Of a DNA stretch of 64,000 nt, positions 11,828-22,789 are shown one piece after another. A model generated the notes under the pieces. It saw only the letters and a program-made list of their open reading frames with translations. It was not told the origin of the DNA and made no database searches. The position numbers were made by a program, and so were the translations under genes. The DNA comes from Ophiodon elongatus (Eukaryota > Chordata > Actinopteri > Perciformes > Hexagrammidae): assembly GCA_016806645.1 (NCBI GenBank), contig JACSYO010002158.1, positions 1,085,748 through 1,149,747 of the forward strand, given 5' to 3'. Position 1 is the first letter of the stretch. Each line of letters starts with the position of its first letter.

Positions 11828-12082
11828 CAAATTCAACAGGGAAAATACGAGGGCATGCTGGGTTTTAGCTAATATTATACGCTTCAACAGGGAAAATACG
11901 AGGGCATGCTGGGTTTTAGCTAATATTATACGCTTCAACAGGGAAAATACGAGGGCATGCTGGGTTTTAGCTAATATTATACGCTTCAACTGGGAAAATA
12001 TGAGGGCATGCTGGGTTTTAGCTAATATTATACGCTTCAACTGGGAAAATACGAGGGCATGCTGGGTTTTAGCTAATGTTAT
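11828..12082. repeat. Minisatellite, 51-bp unit, five copies
   Basis: The unit runs from TTCAACAGGGAAAATACGAG through GGGCATGCTGGGTTTTAGC to TAATATTATACGC and repeats every 51 bp. Later copies differ by single bases (CAACTGG for CAACAGG, TATGAG for TACGAG, TAATGTTAT). The period is a multiple of three and lacks stops, so it stays open on both strands (a 17-residue repeat in each). This is a by-product of the unit and not evidence for a gene. Confidence 0.92.
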
Positions 12083-12650
12083 AGCTGCTAGCTAGCGACA
12101 TAACAGTTTGAGAGAGGCTCCATCATTACTGCACATTGAAGAACAGAAAAGAGAGATGGAGGATAAGAAAGCCGGATATGCACTTTAGGAACTTATGTCC
12201 AAGAAGAGAGCTGTGTTTGGAAGTTTTTTTTTTGGGGTGGTTTTAAACAATCCGATGTAGCCACTTGTGTTGCCAATGGTGCCAACACTAACACATCAGT
12301 CACCACCGCACAAATCACGTCTGAAGACATGTGATTACAGTCGTCAGATTCCAGGCCGTCAGTGAAACAGCGATGCAAAAAGGTCAGACGTCGCTTGAAG
12401 AGACATTTGCCTGAGACGCTGCATATGATGGTGGAGCATCATTACGAACGCAATAGTGATCCTCCTATGCTAGGACATCGTCCCGCTACAGACAGTCGAG
12501 TAAGATCAACGATTAAAACACTGGATTCAAGGTATGAAATACTCTAGCCGAACTGCTTTCCCTACATTGCACTGACGACACCGACGTACAGTCTCCCACT
12601 TTTCTCCAACAACAGTTTATATTGCTTTTACAACAGAAAAAAATGTTGTT

Positions 12651-12856
12651 GGCCACATGCCCATCAGTCAGGTGGCACCTTGAATACCTGAATGGGTATG
12701 AACTTATCATTCATACCCATTCATGCCAGAGGGAGCAATTTGGGGTTAAGTGTCTTGCCCAAGGACACATCGACATGGACCAGCGGAGCCGGGGATCGAC
12801 CCGAAAATCTGATTGAAGGACGACCCTGCTCTTACCACTGAGCCTCAGTCGCCCAC
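12651..12856 (-). mobile_element. tRNA-derived SINE, copy 3 (3'-truncated)
   Basis: On the minus strand it has the same head as the copies at 4.5 and 9.1 kb (GGGCGACTGAGGCTCAGTGG), a B-box-like GGGTCGATCCCC, and CTTGGGCAAGACACTTAACC. It lacks the AAAGCGCTTTGAGTGG tail. The inner part has a small local inverted repeat (AATGGGTATGAA twice in opposite senses). Confidence 0.75.
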
Positions 12857-13719
12857 AGTGGGCAGTGTGCACAATAATCACTGTTTACATTCTGCAACTG
12901 TTTCATGCATTCTGATTTATTTGTATCTTGTATAATGTCGTGGGACCAAGCAAATCCTACAGAAATGAAAGCATTCAGTTTATAAATGAAGGCATTAAAC
13001 ATTTTTTTATTTATATATAAATATATCTATTCTATTTACTCCTGCCTGAAAAAATAAGCCACCATTAACCTATATAAAGACCCTTTCATGCAAGAAGAAA
13101 ATAAATAGTGTGATATACCGTGAAACCGACAGATTTAAAAAAAATACTGTGTTACAGATTTGTGTTACCGCCCAGCACTACTTTACTACTCAATAAAGTC
13201 ATTACTGAGATCTATGGACAGCACTTATATTTTGTGTCTAGGCTCTGACCTTGTCACTCCCCACACTGGGCCATCGAGCTCGGCGTGCGTCTAATGTGTA
13301 ATGTGTCTGTCATGGACACATTACCCCCAGTTAAATGTCAGAGTTTGTCCTGTTATTTGTCCTTTGCATCTTCTTGCTTTACTCTTGGCAATGTTGTGTT
13401 TTATCATCTTACTTTTACCTAAAATAAACACTTAAATCATTTAATCAATCAATCGATAACTTACCCCGAGGGGAATGTAGCCTGCGGTGGACACCGGGGT
13501 GGATTTACTGAATACATTTAATTAGTTACAAAACATTGAGCTGACCGTGAATCCTCTCAAAGCAATTTTTAAATAAATTACTTTACAATAAAATGACGTC
13601 ATTTGCACATCAGCTACAATGCACACACTGGTTTATATCTATATTAAGCTTAAATCCAACTCAAAATACCAGTGCTCCTACTGTTGAGGTAATATTTAAA
13701 TTAACATCTACCATCTAAC

Positions 13720-14069
13720 AACCACCATGTATAACTCCGAGGGTTGCTAAGGCGTTACCATTAGCAGCCCCTCCGCCCATCACCCTCCCTAGAAGAAGCT
13801 AGCGGACACTTCAGTGTAAAAACAGGAAAGGCTGTGTTTGGTTTGTCCGTTCTGAGCTCCATAGAAACACGGCGGTGGTCATACCAAACATGGTGGACTC
13901 CGTAAAGAGGACCCGCCCTCTGTGTAGATACGAAGTTCTCATTTTAAGGTAACGAAAACACGACGATTCTTAGATTCAGACGATTTTACGCGCATGAAAA
14001 CATAGTTGCGAATATTATATTCCACTTCTGTGAATAGATCCAAGTAAATCCCACACACTGGACCTTTAA
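13720..14069. mobile_element. Non-autonomous DNA-transposon-like repeat
   Basis: The block contains ACACGGCGGTGGTCATACC, AACATGGTGGACTCCGT and AAGGTAACGAAAACACGACG, and ends CACACACTGGACCTTTAA. I recognise this combination from repeats widespread in spiny-rayed fish genomes. The left end is not clear, and no transposase is encoded. Confidence 0.45.
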
Positions 14070-16048
14070 CATCTCATTACACCTCTATCAATATTTGAAA
14101 AGAGTCGTTCACAGGAGTAAATGCAATCGCACACAGACAGGGGTGCACACACACACGCACAAACACACACTCATTAATGTACAATTTCCCTGCCACCCTC
14201 CATCACGTCTGCTTCCTTTGAAGGGAAATGCTTTTAAAGTCCATTTAATAAACACATGCATTGTCTTTTACTGCCCGAGGCACAGCTGTCTAACTCCAGA
14301 GAGCACTCTCTGTCTCTCTCTCACTTTCAGTCTGCTGCTCTCAGTAGTTGTGACCTTTTTCTCTCTCTATTATCATACAGTTGTCTTTTTTTTTTTTCTT
14401 TGTATCCTGTCCGGAACTCTTTTTTTCCTGTCTGAATCTTTGGACTGTGTCTGCCAACAGTAGGGTTCATACTGTATGTGCCGTATGCTCCTCTCTCTGT
14501 GTGTCTTATGGTATTGGGGCAACAAACCGCTCATCCATCACTACCACTGCCTGGAGCCTTCAGCAGAGCGGTTACCAACACGTTTCACTCTATGACACAA
14601 GAAGGTGCTTCCTGTTTCAGACCTTTTATGCACGTCTTGTTTCAGACTGACGATCAACACAACTGTATTGTTGTAACCACGACGATGAAGGTCCAATGAC
14701 CTTATAGGGTGCTTATTTTACCCATACCACAATAATGTAGTACCTAACCAAGTCCTTTTTGTGCCTAATCCTAACAAAACCTTAACCGTATCATTGTGGC
14801 ATCATTAAACACATCTATTGTTCAGTAATGATCAACTTTGAAAGGCACAGACCAATGAGGTCATCCTGCTGGAAGGAGTACTGGATCAGAACACGCCTCT
14901 ATCTGTCACTGTTGAGAACATGTACAAACTAAGTATATTATTGTTTAATATAGAAGATATACACTCAACGGCCACTTTATTAGGCACACCAGTTAAATTG
15001 CTTGTTAACACAAATAGCTAATCAGCCAATGACATGGCAGCAACTCAATGTATTTAGGCATCTAGACGTGGGGGAGACGACTTGCTGAAGTTCAAACCGA
15101 TCACCAGAATGGTGAAGAAAGGGGATTTAAGTGAATTTATGAACGTGGCATGGTTGTTGGTGCCAGACACTTGGTCGGAGTATTTCAAAAACGGCTGATC
15201 TACTGGGATTTTCACGCGCAACCATCTCTAGGGTTGACAGAGAATGGTCCGAAAAAGAGAAGATATCCAGTGAGTGTCAGTTGTGTGGACGAAAATGCCT
15301 TGTTGACGTCAGAGGTCAGAGGAGAATGGGCAGAGTGGTTCGAGATGATAGAAAGGCAACAGTAACTCAAATAACCAGTCGTTACAACCAAGGTATGCAG
15401 AATACCATCTCTGAACGCACAACACGTGGAACCTTTAAGCAGATGGGCTACAGCAGCAGAAGACCACACCGGGGGCCACTCCTGTCAGCTCAGAACAGGA
15501 AACTGAGGCAACAATTCGCACAGGCTCACCAAAATTGGACAATAGAAGATTGGAAAAACGTTGCCTGGTCTGATGAGTCTCGATTTAAGCTGCGACATTC
15601 AGATGGTAGGGTCAGAATTTGGCGTAAACAACATAAAAGCCTGGATCCATCCTGCCTTGTAGCAACGGTTCAGGCAGGTGGTGGTGGTGTAATGGTGTGG
15701 GGGATATTTTCTTGGCACACTTTGGGCCCCTTAGTACCAATTGAGCATGGTTTAAACACCACGGCCTACCTGAGTATTGTTGCTGACCATGTCCATCCCT
15801 TTATGACCACAGTGTAACATCTTCTGATGGCTACTTCCAGCAGGATAAAGCACCATGTCACAAAGCTCAAATCATCTCAAACTGGTTTCTTGAACATGAC
15901 AATGAGTTCACTGTACTCCAACGGCCTCCACATTCACCAGATCTCAAGCCAATAGAGCACCTTTGGGACATGGTGGAACGGGAGATTTGCATCATGGATG
16001 TGCAGCCAAGAAATCTGCAGCAACTGTGTGATGTCATCATGTCAATAT

Positions 16049-16180
16049 AAATATATATATATTTATTTTCAAGGGAGAACTGTGACACGTGACGCGTTAA
16101 TGAATGATTGATACAACAGTTTCATCACTAATTCACCCAAATGCATCTTTACTGTTAGCTGAGATGATGGGCTGCTGGGA
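16049..16180. mobile_element. 132-bp insertion inside the Tc1 transposase
   Basis: The transposase coding line is interrupted between GTCAATAT at 16041-16048 and the same 8 bases at 16181-16188. One copy of this octamer is what the intact gene would need. The insert starts with an AT-dinucleotide run. Most of the insert (16063-16182) matches 16680-16799 in reverse complement. An 8-bp direct repeat suggests a transposition-like insertion, but no terminal inverted repeats are visible within the insert. Confidence 0.8.
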
Positions 16181-16182
16181 GT
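16063..16182 (+). repeat. Inverted duplicate, left arm
   Basis: This 120-bp arm is the reverse complement of 16680-16799 with five mismatches that I counted by eye (about 96 percent identity). It carries the stretch ACACGTGACGCGTTAATGAA. Confidence 0.9.
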
Positions 16183-16561
16183 CAATATGGACCAAAATCT
16201 CTGAGGAATGTTTCCAACACTTTGTTGAATCTATGCTACGAAGAATTAAGGCAGTTTTGAAGGCAAAAGGGGTTCCAACCCGCTAACAAGGTGTACCTAA
16301 TAAAGTGGCTGGTGAGTGTAAAACACATGTGGAGATGGCTAGCTATGCTCAAATATATATTTACGATATTACAAGTGTCACGAACAAGAGTTTAAAAAGA
16401 TTCTTAACTATAATTCACGGAGCGGCTCTGGCTCAGGGGGTTGGAGCTTTAAGCACAGAGTCCCTTTGATCCCTTGAATACTTGCAATTCCTATGTTTTA
16501 ATAAAAGCTTTCATAATGAAGGTATAATAACACTTATCTATCTATCTATCTCTCGCGCTTG

Positions 16562-16565
<4 letters not shown>

Positions 16566-16653
<88 letters not shown>
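16566..16653. repeat. CA/GT microsatellite
   Basis: About 44 uninterrupted CA units, lying between the Tc1 element and the right arm of the inverted duplicate. Confidence 0.98.
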
Positions 16654-16657
<4 letters not shown>

Positions 16658-16679
16658 GAGAACTCTCTAGCCTCTCCAC

Positions 16680-16799
16680 ACTCCTAGCAGCCCATCATCT
16701 CAGCTAACAGTGAAGATGCATTTGGGTGAATTAGCCATGAAACTGTCGTATCAATCATTCATTAACGCGTCACGTGTCACAGTTCTCCCTTGAAAATAA
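16680..16799 (-). repeat. Inverted duplicate, right arm
   Basis: Partner of 16063-16182 in opposite orientation. The two arms and the roughly 500 bp between them, including the CA repeat, could fold as a long hairpin. Because this arm lies outside the transposon, it may be the parent copy or a second insertion of the same small element. Confidence 0.9.
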
Positions 16800-17759
16800 T
16801 CCGTATGAATAGATAAAAAGGACTTATTTCCGGTCGCACTTTTCAGGAGGAATACTTGTTAAACCGCCTCACATGGCCCTGAACGACAGCCCCCCCCCCC
16901 CCACACACACACACAGGTTATATACAATACAGCCGGGATGATGTTTGGATGGTCTATAGCAAACAATCTTCAGCGCTGTTTTGCCATTTTACCATTGTGT
17001 GAACCGTCGGTGCTCCACTGAAAGGGACATTCAGGGAGATGTGTCATAACCTCTTTCCCATTCTCTGCAGACAATGTTTACCTTTTAACCATTCAGCCCT
17101 GGCATTCAGCTGCCTGGGAGTTTAAAAGGAAGGCTCTCTTGTCCTCACTTTGAAAAATAAATATAACAGCGCTGCTCTGAAGAAAATCAGAAAAAAAAAG
17201 ATCCTTGGAAAAAGAATCCGCATGAAAACAAATGAGGATTATTAGAATAGTTTGCACCACCGATCCTAGCCTAAAAAAAAAAATTATCTAGCAATGGAGA
17301 TCTCCTTCTCTTTTTAGTGCGATACCCTTTTCTTATCTAATTGTCTGTTGAGAGAAAACATGGTTGAAATCCATGTTTTTGTACCTTAAATGCATCTTTT
17401 TTTTTTCTATTGTGGTCTTATTTCCAGTAGTTAGGACAGCATTTTTTCTGAGCAGCCGGAAGCCAACGTGGGTCAAACTGCCCATTGGGAAGCAGGTGGT
17501 GCATGGATGTTCATTTCCATTCATTTCATCAGTGTCATGAACCAGCGTGGCTCTTATCTTGGCTTTCCTGTGGATTTTACACATTCAATCTCGTCAACTG
17601 GCTGTGACTCCAGATGGGTGTTTGAAGAACTAGAAATCAGCCTTCCCAGGTCTGCTGTTTGCACTCTTAATAGCCACTAGCCTTTTGAACTTTGTCACCT
17701 TCTTCTCTGTTTCCTGTGCTTGTTGAAGGTGTGATTTTTTTTTTCTCTTTCGGTCTTTC

Positions 17760-18400
17760 TTTTGTTAAACACTGTTGAACACTCTGGGGTGAATTCAGAA
17801 AAGGATAGCGCTGCTTTTGCAGCAACTAAACCTGCAGAAATATGACAAAAAGAAACAAAGGGTGTAGTGCAGCCCCAACGGTGCTGCCAACCGGAGAGTG
17901 TCTCGGTGCTTCTGTCCCATTTGTTTCTCTTTTTTTTTTCATGTAATTGAGCTTCATTGCAAAAAACAATCCAATTCACAAAGATTAGAGCTCACAGCCA
18001 CACGCACATTGATGAGGGTTGTCACATCCAGGCTTTACATTGATCATGGCAGCATTGAATTAGATTGTGTCTTCTGTCCTCCGCTTCAAATCCTGCCATC
18101 TTCTTTTACAGTCTGAAGGTGTGCGTTTGGCAAACTGGGAAATTAAAATCCAAAATCCAGTTTTCCTCTATCAAGTTTAAATTCTTTGCCTGAAGTCTTG
18201 AGCAGAGCCTCTGGAGTGCCTTGTCCACAGGACCTGTAGCTCGCGGTCGAGACACGTCTTTCTTCTTATCACTCTGCTGTTCTGCCTGTTGTGTTCTTGG
18301 CATTTATACTTTGTGTAATTTCATTAATGCAAAATCTTTTGTGAATTGAACCTTGAGACGTGGCAGACGCGCAATTCATGGTTTGTGAATTTTCCCATTA
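17760..18400 (+). repeat. Interspersed repeat, copy A (shared with 31.69-32.21 kb)
   Basis: The blocks GCAGCAACTAAACCTGCA, GACAAAAAGAAAC, GTGCTGCCAA, TCTGAAGGTGTGCGTTTG, GTGTTCTTGGCATTTATAC, CATTAATGCAAAATCTTTTG and CCTTGAGACGTGGCAGA appear in the same order, diverged, at 31690-32210. No protein coding is evident. It is probably a non-autonomous element or its core. Confidence 0.65.
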
Positions 18401-19145
18401 GTTTAGATTCAATGCTATCAACGGAGAATACGAACAGGTAAATGCAGCAGCTTCACAGAGGTGAAAAAAAAATAAACCACATGTGAATGTTCGGCGTTAT
18501 TGCTGAGAAGATTGAAGTCATTATTTTAGTCTGTGTAAAATAAAGTAGTGTCAACATAATTCCACCACTGAAATGTCTTCATAAATTGTTGAATCATTAT
18601 TTCTGAACATATTTGAATAGTAGTAACTCTTAAGAGATGTTTTTTTTTTAAAACGTGGCAACACAGAGACCAGAAGGGAGAGCAGAAGGAAGCAGCATAC
18701 GGCTGTCCACATCTGGTAAATCAGACTCGAGTCCCTGAAAGTCTAGATTGAACAGGTTTCATCAGAAATGTCAGCACCTGGATAATAAGAGCTAGTATTG
18801 GTATTATTATGTGCTAAGGGACACAACATTTTTACTTATTGTCCATTTAACAAGGTGTCCTTCATCCCCTGTCCTCTTCCAGCTGCACCCATGTCGACGA
18901 ACTTGAAAGCTCCTCAGTGTGAATGTGAAAGGAAGTTATCTACGCTGCTGTGACAAAAGGAAAGTGCTTCGATCGGGCTTAGGATTCAGCCCACAGTATG
19001 TCCAATTCAAGGAAACCATCATCGCTTCATTGGCTGTTCTTAACACCTGATGTCTGGAAGGTCTTTTCTGAGACCAATGAAAACGCTTTCAAATAAACAG
19101 ACGCAGATGTTGTTGTGAGCTGCATGTGCTGTGTGTGCCACCTAC

Positions 19146-19410
19146 CCTGGAAGCTCTTGTTGATTCCAGAGGGGAAGGTGTTCCCCAGCATCACCACAGT
19201 GGGGTCAATGATGATTTCTCGGCTTCGGCCCCGCGATCCCGTGACCTCCCGCTGCCCTCCGCCGCCGTCCAGTCGCAGCATCATCTCGTTGTCGTGCCGA
19301 TCTAGGAATACCTCGTGCCATTCGCCGTTGTCGAGGCGATAGGTGGGTAGGGTCAGGTTATAGTCCCCGTCCCCGAGGTTGTAGAAAACGCAGAGGAGGC
19401 CCTGGAAGAT
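19146..19410 (-). CDS. Type III classical cadherin exon 6 of 8: laminin G domain 2, core
   Basis: The exon encodes IFQGLLCVFYNLGDGDYNL, then RLDNGEWHEVFLDRHDNEMM, a glycine/arginine-rich loop (GGGG...SRGRSRE) and IIIDPTVVMLGN, ending INKSFQG. The GEWHEV and LRLDGG motifs are typical of laminin G domains. NLT and NKS are possible N-glycosylation sites. The acceptor is CATTGAAG at 19411; its pyrimidine tract is adequate but the AG context is not ideal, and a second AG lies 9 nt into the exon. The donor is CCAGG|GTAGG at 19145. Phases are 0 in and 1 out, matching both neighbours. The Gly/Arg loop looks longer and more charged than I would expect for this position, and may be a lineage-specific surface loop. 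Confidence 0.92.
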
Positions 19411-20169
19411 CTTCAATGAGGAAAAGAGGACGTTTAGTTTGCAAGTTCAGCTCCACCACGTTTGCTCTGGAATTGAAAGGTGTTATTTTTGTGAACCACA
19501 TTTCAATCATAATGGCTATTGCTATCTGTTAATGGTCTAACAAATATGTCATTGATTCCCATGATTAATCTTGACCCATCATTAGCTTAATGAGTCATAT
19601 TTGGAATACACAGGGTTCACACGTACTGCAAGGGCTTGACGAAGCCGAGACATCAGCATGCGCCACTAGTCAAACACCAAGAAACTGGCTTTTCATCAAT
19701 ATTTCATTCTTTGAGAATAAAATACACACTAATTGGTTACCTGCCATTTGTTGAGGCAGCTCTATTGGGAAGCTTTCCTTCTGGCTTCTCCCATACATTT
19801 TAATATGTATTAAGCAGGTTTTCTCAAGACTGTATCATTCGCCAGTCTTTATTTTGCAGAGTTGAAATCTTTGTCACTATCAACCAACATACATTTATAA
19901 AGTGCAGAGACAACTCAGAAGCCAATAATTATTCAGACTGACAAAACGAAACATTTCCTTATTTTTTCATTTATTCTTAGCCCTTTCACAACTGTCAGTT
20001 AAGTGGCCTCAATTTCCCTTTTGTTGCAGTCTCAACATGGCAACGGGCCTTGTTGCTAACAGAGTTTATGTTAGTATTCTGTGTCTTACGACTACTTACT
20101 TGGGCTTTGAATAAAAGTATTTTTTTTAGGCAATCTGTCCGAAGTGGCTAAGAGCGCAATCATAGATCA

Positions 20170-20620
20170 ATTAATCAAACTTGATTTGTGTGGCACCTTC
20201 CGTACAGGTTAGTGCAGTTCAATGTGTTTCACAGATGACCGACAAGCCGGAAATAAGACAACATAAAAGACAAAAACAATTCCGCAATTTAACAAGATGA
20301 GACCAACGCACGCAAGGCAAAAAATAAAAATTGTGAAAATATAATAAAATAGATTGAAAAGCTATAATAACAGTAGTAGTAGTAGTAGTAGTAGTAGTAA
20401 AACAGTGTGAAATTAAAAACTAGATAAATCCGTTAACAATAAAATAGAATAAACTGTTACATTTATAATACAATAAAGTAAGGGAATGGGTAGGTGGCAG
20501 GTTTACGTTCCTGCACTTCCAGCAGCTCGTAGGTCATCAGGCAGACTGTTCCAGCGACTCGGGCAGAATAGCTAAAAGCCACCAAAGCTTTTAGTCTGGC
20601 ACTTTGGAACAACTAACCGT
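20170..20620 (-). repeat. Degraded LINE-like or dispersed repeat
   Basis: Sequence such as GTTAGTGCAGTTCAATGTG, followed by an A-rich middle and CATCAGGCAGACTGTTCCAG, resembles widespread fish retroelement 3' regions. An AGT/TAG trinucleotide run (20372-20400) is embedded. Family and ends are uncertain. Confidence 0.35.
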
Positions 20621-21933
20621 ACCGGTTCATACAATGCAAGCATGTGAGACATGTATGCATGGACCATGAACACAAAGTGCTTTAAAAGGTTTTAGGTGTA
20701 ATGTATTCTCCCCTTCTGGTCCTGGTCAGCTCTCTGTTGGGCTGCAGAGTTCTTTTTTTTTTTGGGGGGGGTAAACCAGATGGGGATCCCTTACAGTAGT
20801 TCAGCATGCAATAGCGTGTCTGTCACTCAGCGAGAGAATCAATGCTCGACTTCAGGGAAATCGCTCCTCACAATGTGATATCTGCAAACTGCCAACATGA
20901 TAGTCACATTACCGTCGTGAACGGAAGCTAGGCAGTTGACAAAATGACACCTGTAAGCCTAGCCAACTCGGGCTCAGCATGCTGCTGTGTTGTTTGCTAT
21001 TACGTGCATGGCCGAGCACAGCGGGAAAGCAACCCTGGAACAAAGTGGGTCAGAAAGCTCGGTGCCTGAACTCTACAGTGTCGTAAATCACTGTAGCAGA
21101 AGAGAACAAACATCGTGACTCTTGGCACAGTACAGATCAAAGGCATCGTGGATAATCTCCGATGTTTAGCGAAGTGAACAAAAACCGACTGCAGTAATCA
21201 TCAAATTGAACAAAGAACTAGAAACATTTCCCCTTTCCAAACTACAACGGCCATCTGTCTATATTTGAGCAGAAAGAAGCACGCCAATGTACGGAACGCT
21301 TTTGAGTAGCGCTCATGACATTCAGCTTCTTTGTTTTTTTTTTGGGGATGGTGGCGGAAGTCTCAGTGGCATAGATCTCAGCAAATCCAATCACAACTAT
21401 CTACACGGCAAGATACCGCTGAGGGTAAATATATTGAGCCGACTCGAGTGCAAGTCTCAGGTTTTTAAAGCTAATGGGGATCAGGAGGGAGAAAGGATTT
21501 TACTTGGTTGGTAGAAGACTGGATCAATAGGCCAATCTGACCAGTTGGCCAGTAAACCTGATCATCTCCCAGGAGGTGAGCTGACACAGGGAAAATGAAA
21601 AAGCCCCTTACGTATAGGAAACTGACATTTCCACCACTTCATGATGACGTAATCTCAAGCAAATCTCCTTATAGAACAAATATAAATATGCGTTTTCATC
21701 AACAAATCAATCAACATAATAAGGGGATCCAGCTCCCCAGCTAAAGCTTTATCGGCTGAGCAGAGGCAACACGTTTGGCCAAAACAAAATCACAAGGCAC
21801 TCGGGGAACAGCTAGTTGTCATTCGTGCTGTTGCCATTGGCCTAAAATGAATTTTAAATGAGGCACTGCTCTGGTTAAGCTGACATTTTAACTCGCAATT
21901 TGTGCAAACATGTCCTGCTGTCGGTGCCGTCAA

Positions 21934-21934
<1 letters not shown>

Positions 21935-22024
<90 letters not shown>
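21935..22024. repeat. CA/GT microsatellite
   Basis: About 45 CA units without interruption on the plus strand. Cysteine/valine-rich open frames crossing it are artefacts. Confidence 0.98.
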
Positions 22025-22028
<4 letters not shown>

Positions 22029-22289
22029 CCCAGCTCTGGGAGGGCATCGTGTTGAGGATATGTGTTTTGTGAGAAATTGATGAGGGGAAAGGAAAAAAGA
22101 GAGAATTCATGGACGCGAAGTGAGAATGAGGGAGGAAAAAACATAAAATATGTTTACAGAACCAGCTGTTTCTCTCCGCCCTCAGAGCTTGAGATGAAAA
22201 CGGTTCCGTTTTGGCCCGTCTGTGATGCTAATAATCACATGTCCATCACAGAGTAATATTCATTTAAAACAAATCCTGGAGGGTGTTTT

Positions 22290-22335
22290 TGTGTGTGCGT
22301 GTGCATGTGCGTGTGCGTGTGTGTTTGAGTGTGCG

Positions 22336-22373
<38 letters not shown>

Positions 22374-22523
22374 AGAGAGAATAAGTCAGTTTTGAGAGGG
22401 ATAGTGTGGCGGGTGGGTCGTCCTCATTTCAATTTCAAACCGCTTCTTCCAAGTGTCCCACTGAGCATAATTTTCTCCCCTCTATCTTTCTCTGCCACAC
22501 AAACAGGGGACTGAGAAGGAGAG

Positions 22524-22590
<67 letters not shown>
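22290..22590. repeat. GT and GA microsatellites
   Basis: An imperfect GT/GC run to about 22342 grades into GA (22342-22380). A second pure GA tract of about 32 units lies at 22527-22590. On the gene's strand these are CT-rich. Together they sit just 5' (plus strand) of the CpG-rich block. Confidence 0.95.
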
Positions 22591-22593
<3 letters not shown>

Positions 22594-22789
22594 GTGGCGA
22601 CCATTAACGCTGTCGCTCCATCTCGACATAATAATAATAATACAGACAAACCAAGTTTTTTGGGGGGGGTGGAGGGGACAAACCAACCATCACCTGTCAG
22701 CTCTCTCTGTCCCCCTCTACCAGTGTCCCTGTCTTTGTCTCTCCCATCACTCTAGCCCCATCAAGCCCCTCTCCTCCACCTATCTCTCC

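Larger units (their letters stand above)
15281..16285 (+). pseudogene. Tc1-like transposase, broken
   Basis: The transposase cuts and pastes the element by a DDE/D mechanism. An open frame at 15281-15817 carries the central part, including [20 protein letters not shown], then [19 protein letters not shown] (first catalytic Asp) and GGGGVMVWGIFSWHTLGPL. The frame breaks near 15815. The next part continues in another frame with QDKAPCH (second Asp) near 15840 and SPDLKPIEHLWDMVEREI (catalytic Glu region) near 15935. The coding body is then interrupted at 16049-16180 and resumes as IWTKISEECFQHFVESMLRR at about 16184-16243. N-terminal DNA-binding sequence is present upstream of 15281 but degraded. 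Not functional. Confidence 0.9.
14960..16320 (+). mobile_element. Tc1-like DNA transposon, inactive, with internal insertion
   Basis: The terminal inverted repeats are ACACTCAACGGCCACTTTAT at 14961 and the complement of ATAAAGTGGCTGGTGAGTGT at the right end. The element is about 1.36 kb, close to the usual 1.2-1.3 kb plus the 0.14 kb insertion. It carries one broken transposase gene. Imperfect termini and frameshifts show it is dead. It lies in the intron in the orientation opposite to the cadherin gene. Confidence 0.93.
10177..19145 (-). other. Intron between exons 6 and 7 (8.97 kb)
   Basis: It is bounded by GTAGG at 19145 and CTGCAG at 10177 on the minus strand. It holds the 51-bp minisatellite, a truncated SINE, a DNA-transposon-like repeat ending at 14069, a Tc1-like transposon with an interrupting insertion, a long CA microsatellite, and one copy of a repeat shared with 31.7-32.2 kb. 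10260-11810 and 16860-17750 are AT-rich with no recognisable gene. The open frame 14095-14463 is low-complexity (Thr/His and Leu/Ser runs) and is not supported. Confidence 0.75.

Noticed and set aside
11817..12095. 92-codon open frame with a 17-residue repeat
   Set aside because: It is the 51-bp minisatellite read in frame; the opposite strand is equally open.
14095..14463. 122-codon plus-strand frame
   Set aside because: Low-complexity Thr/His and Leu/Ser/Phe runs from CA and pyrimidine-rich DNA, with no domain.
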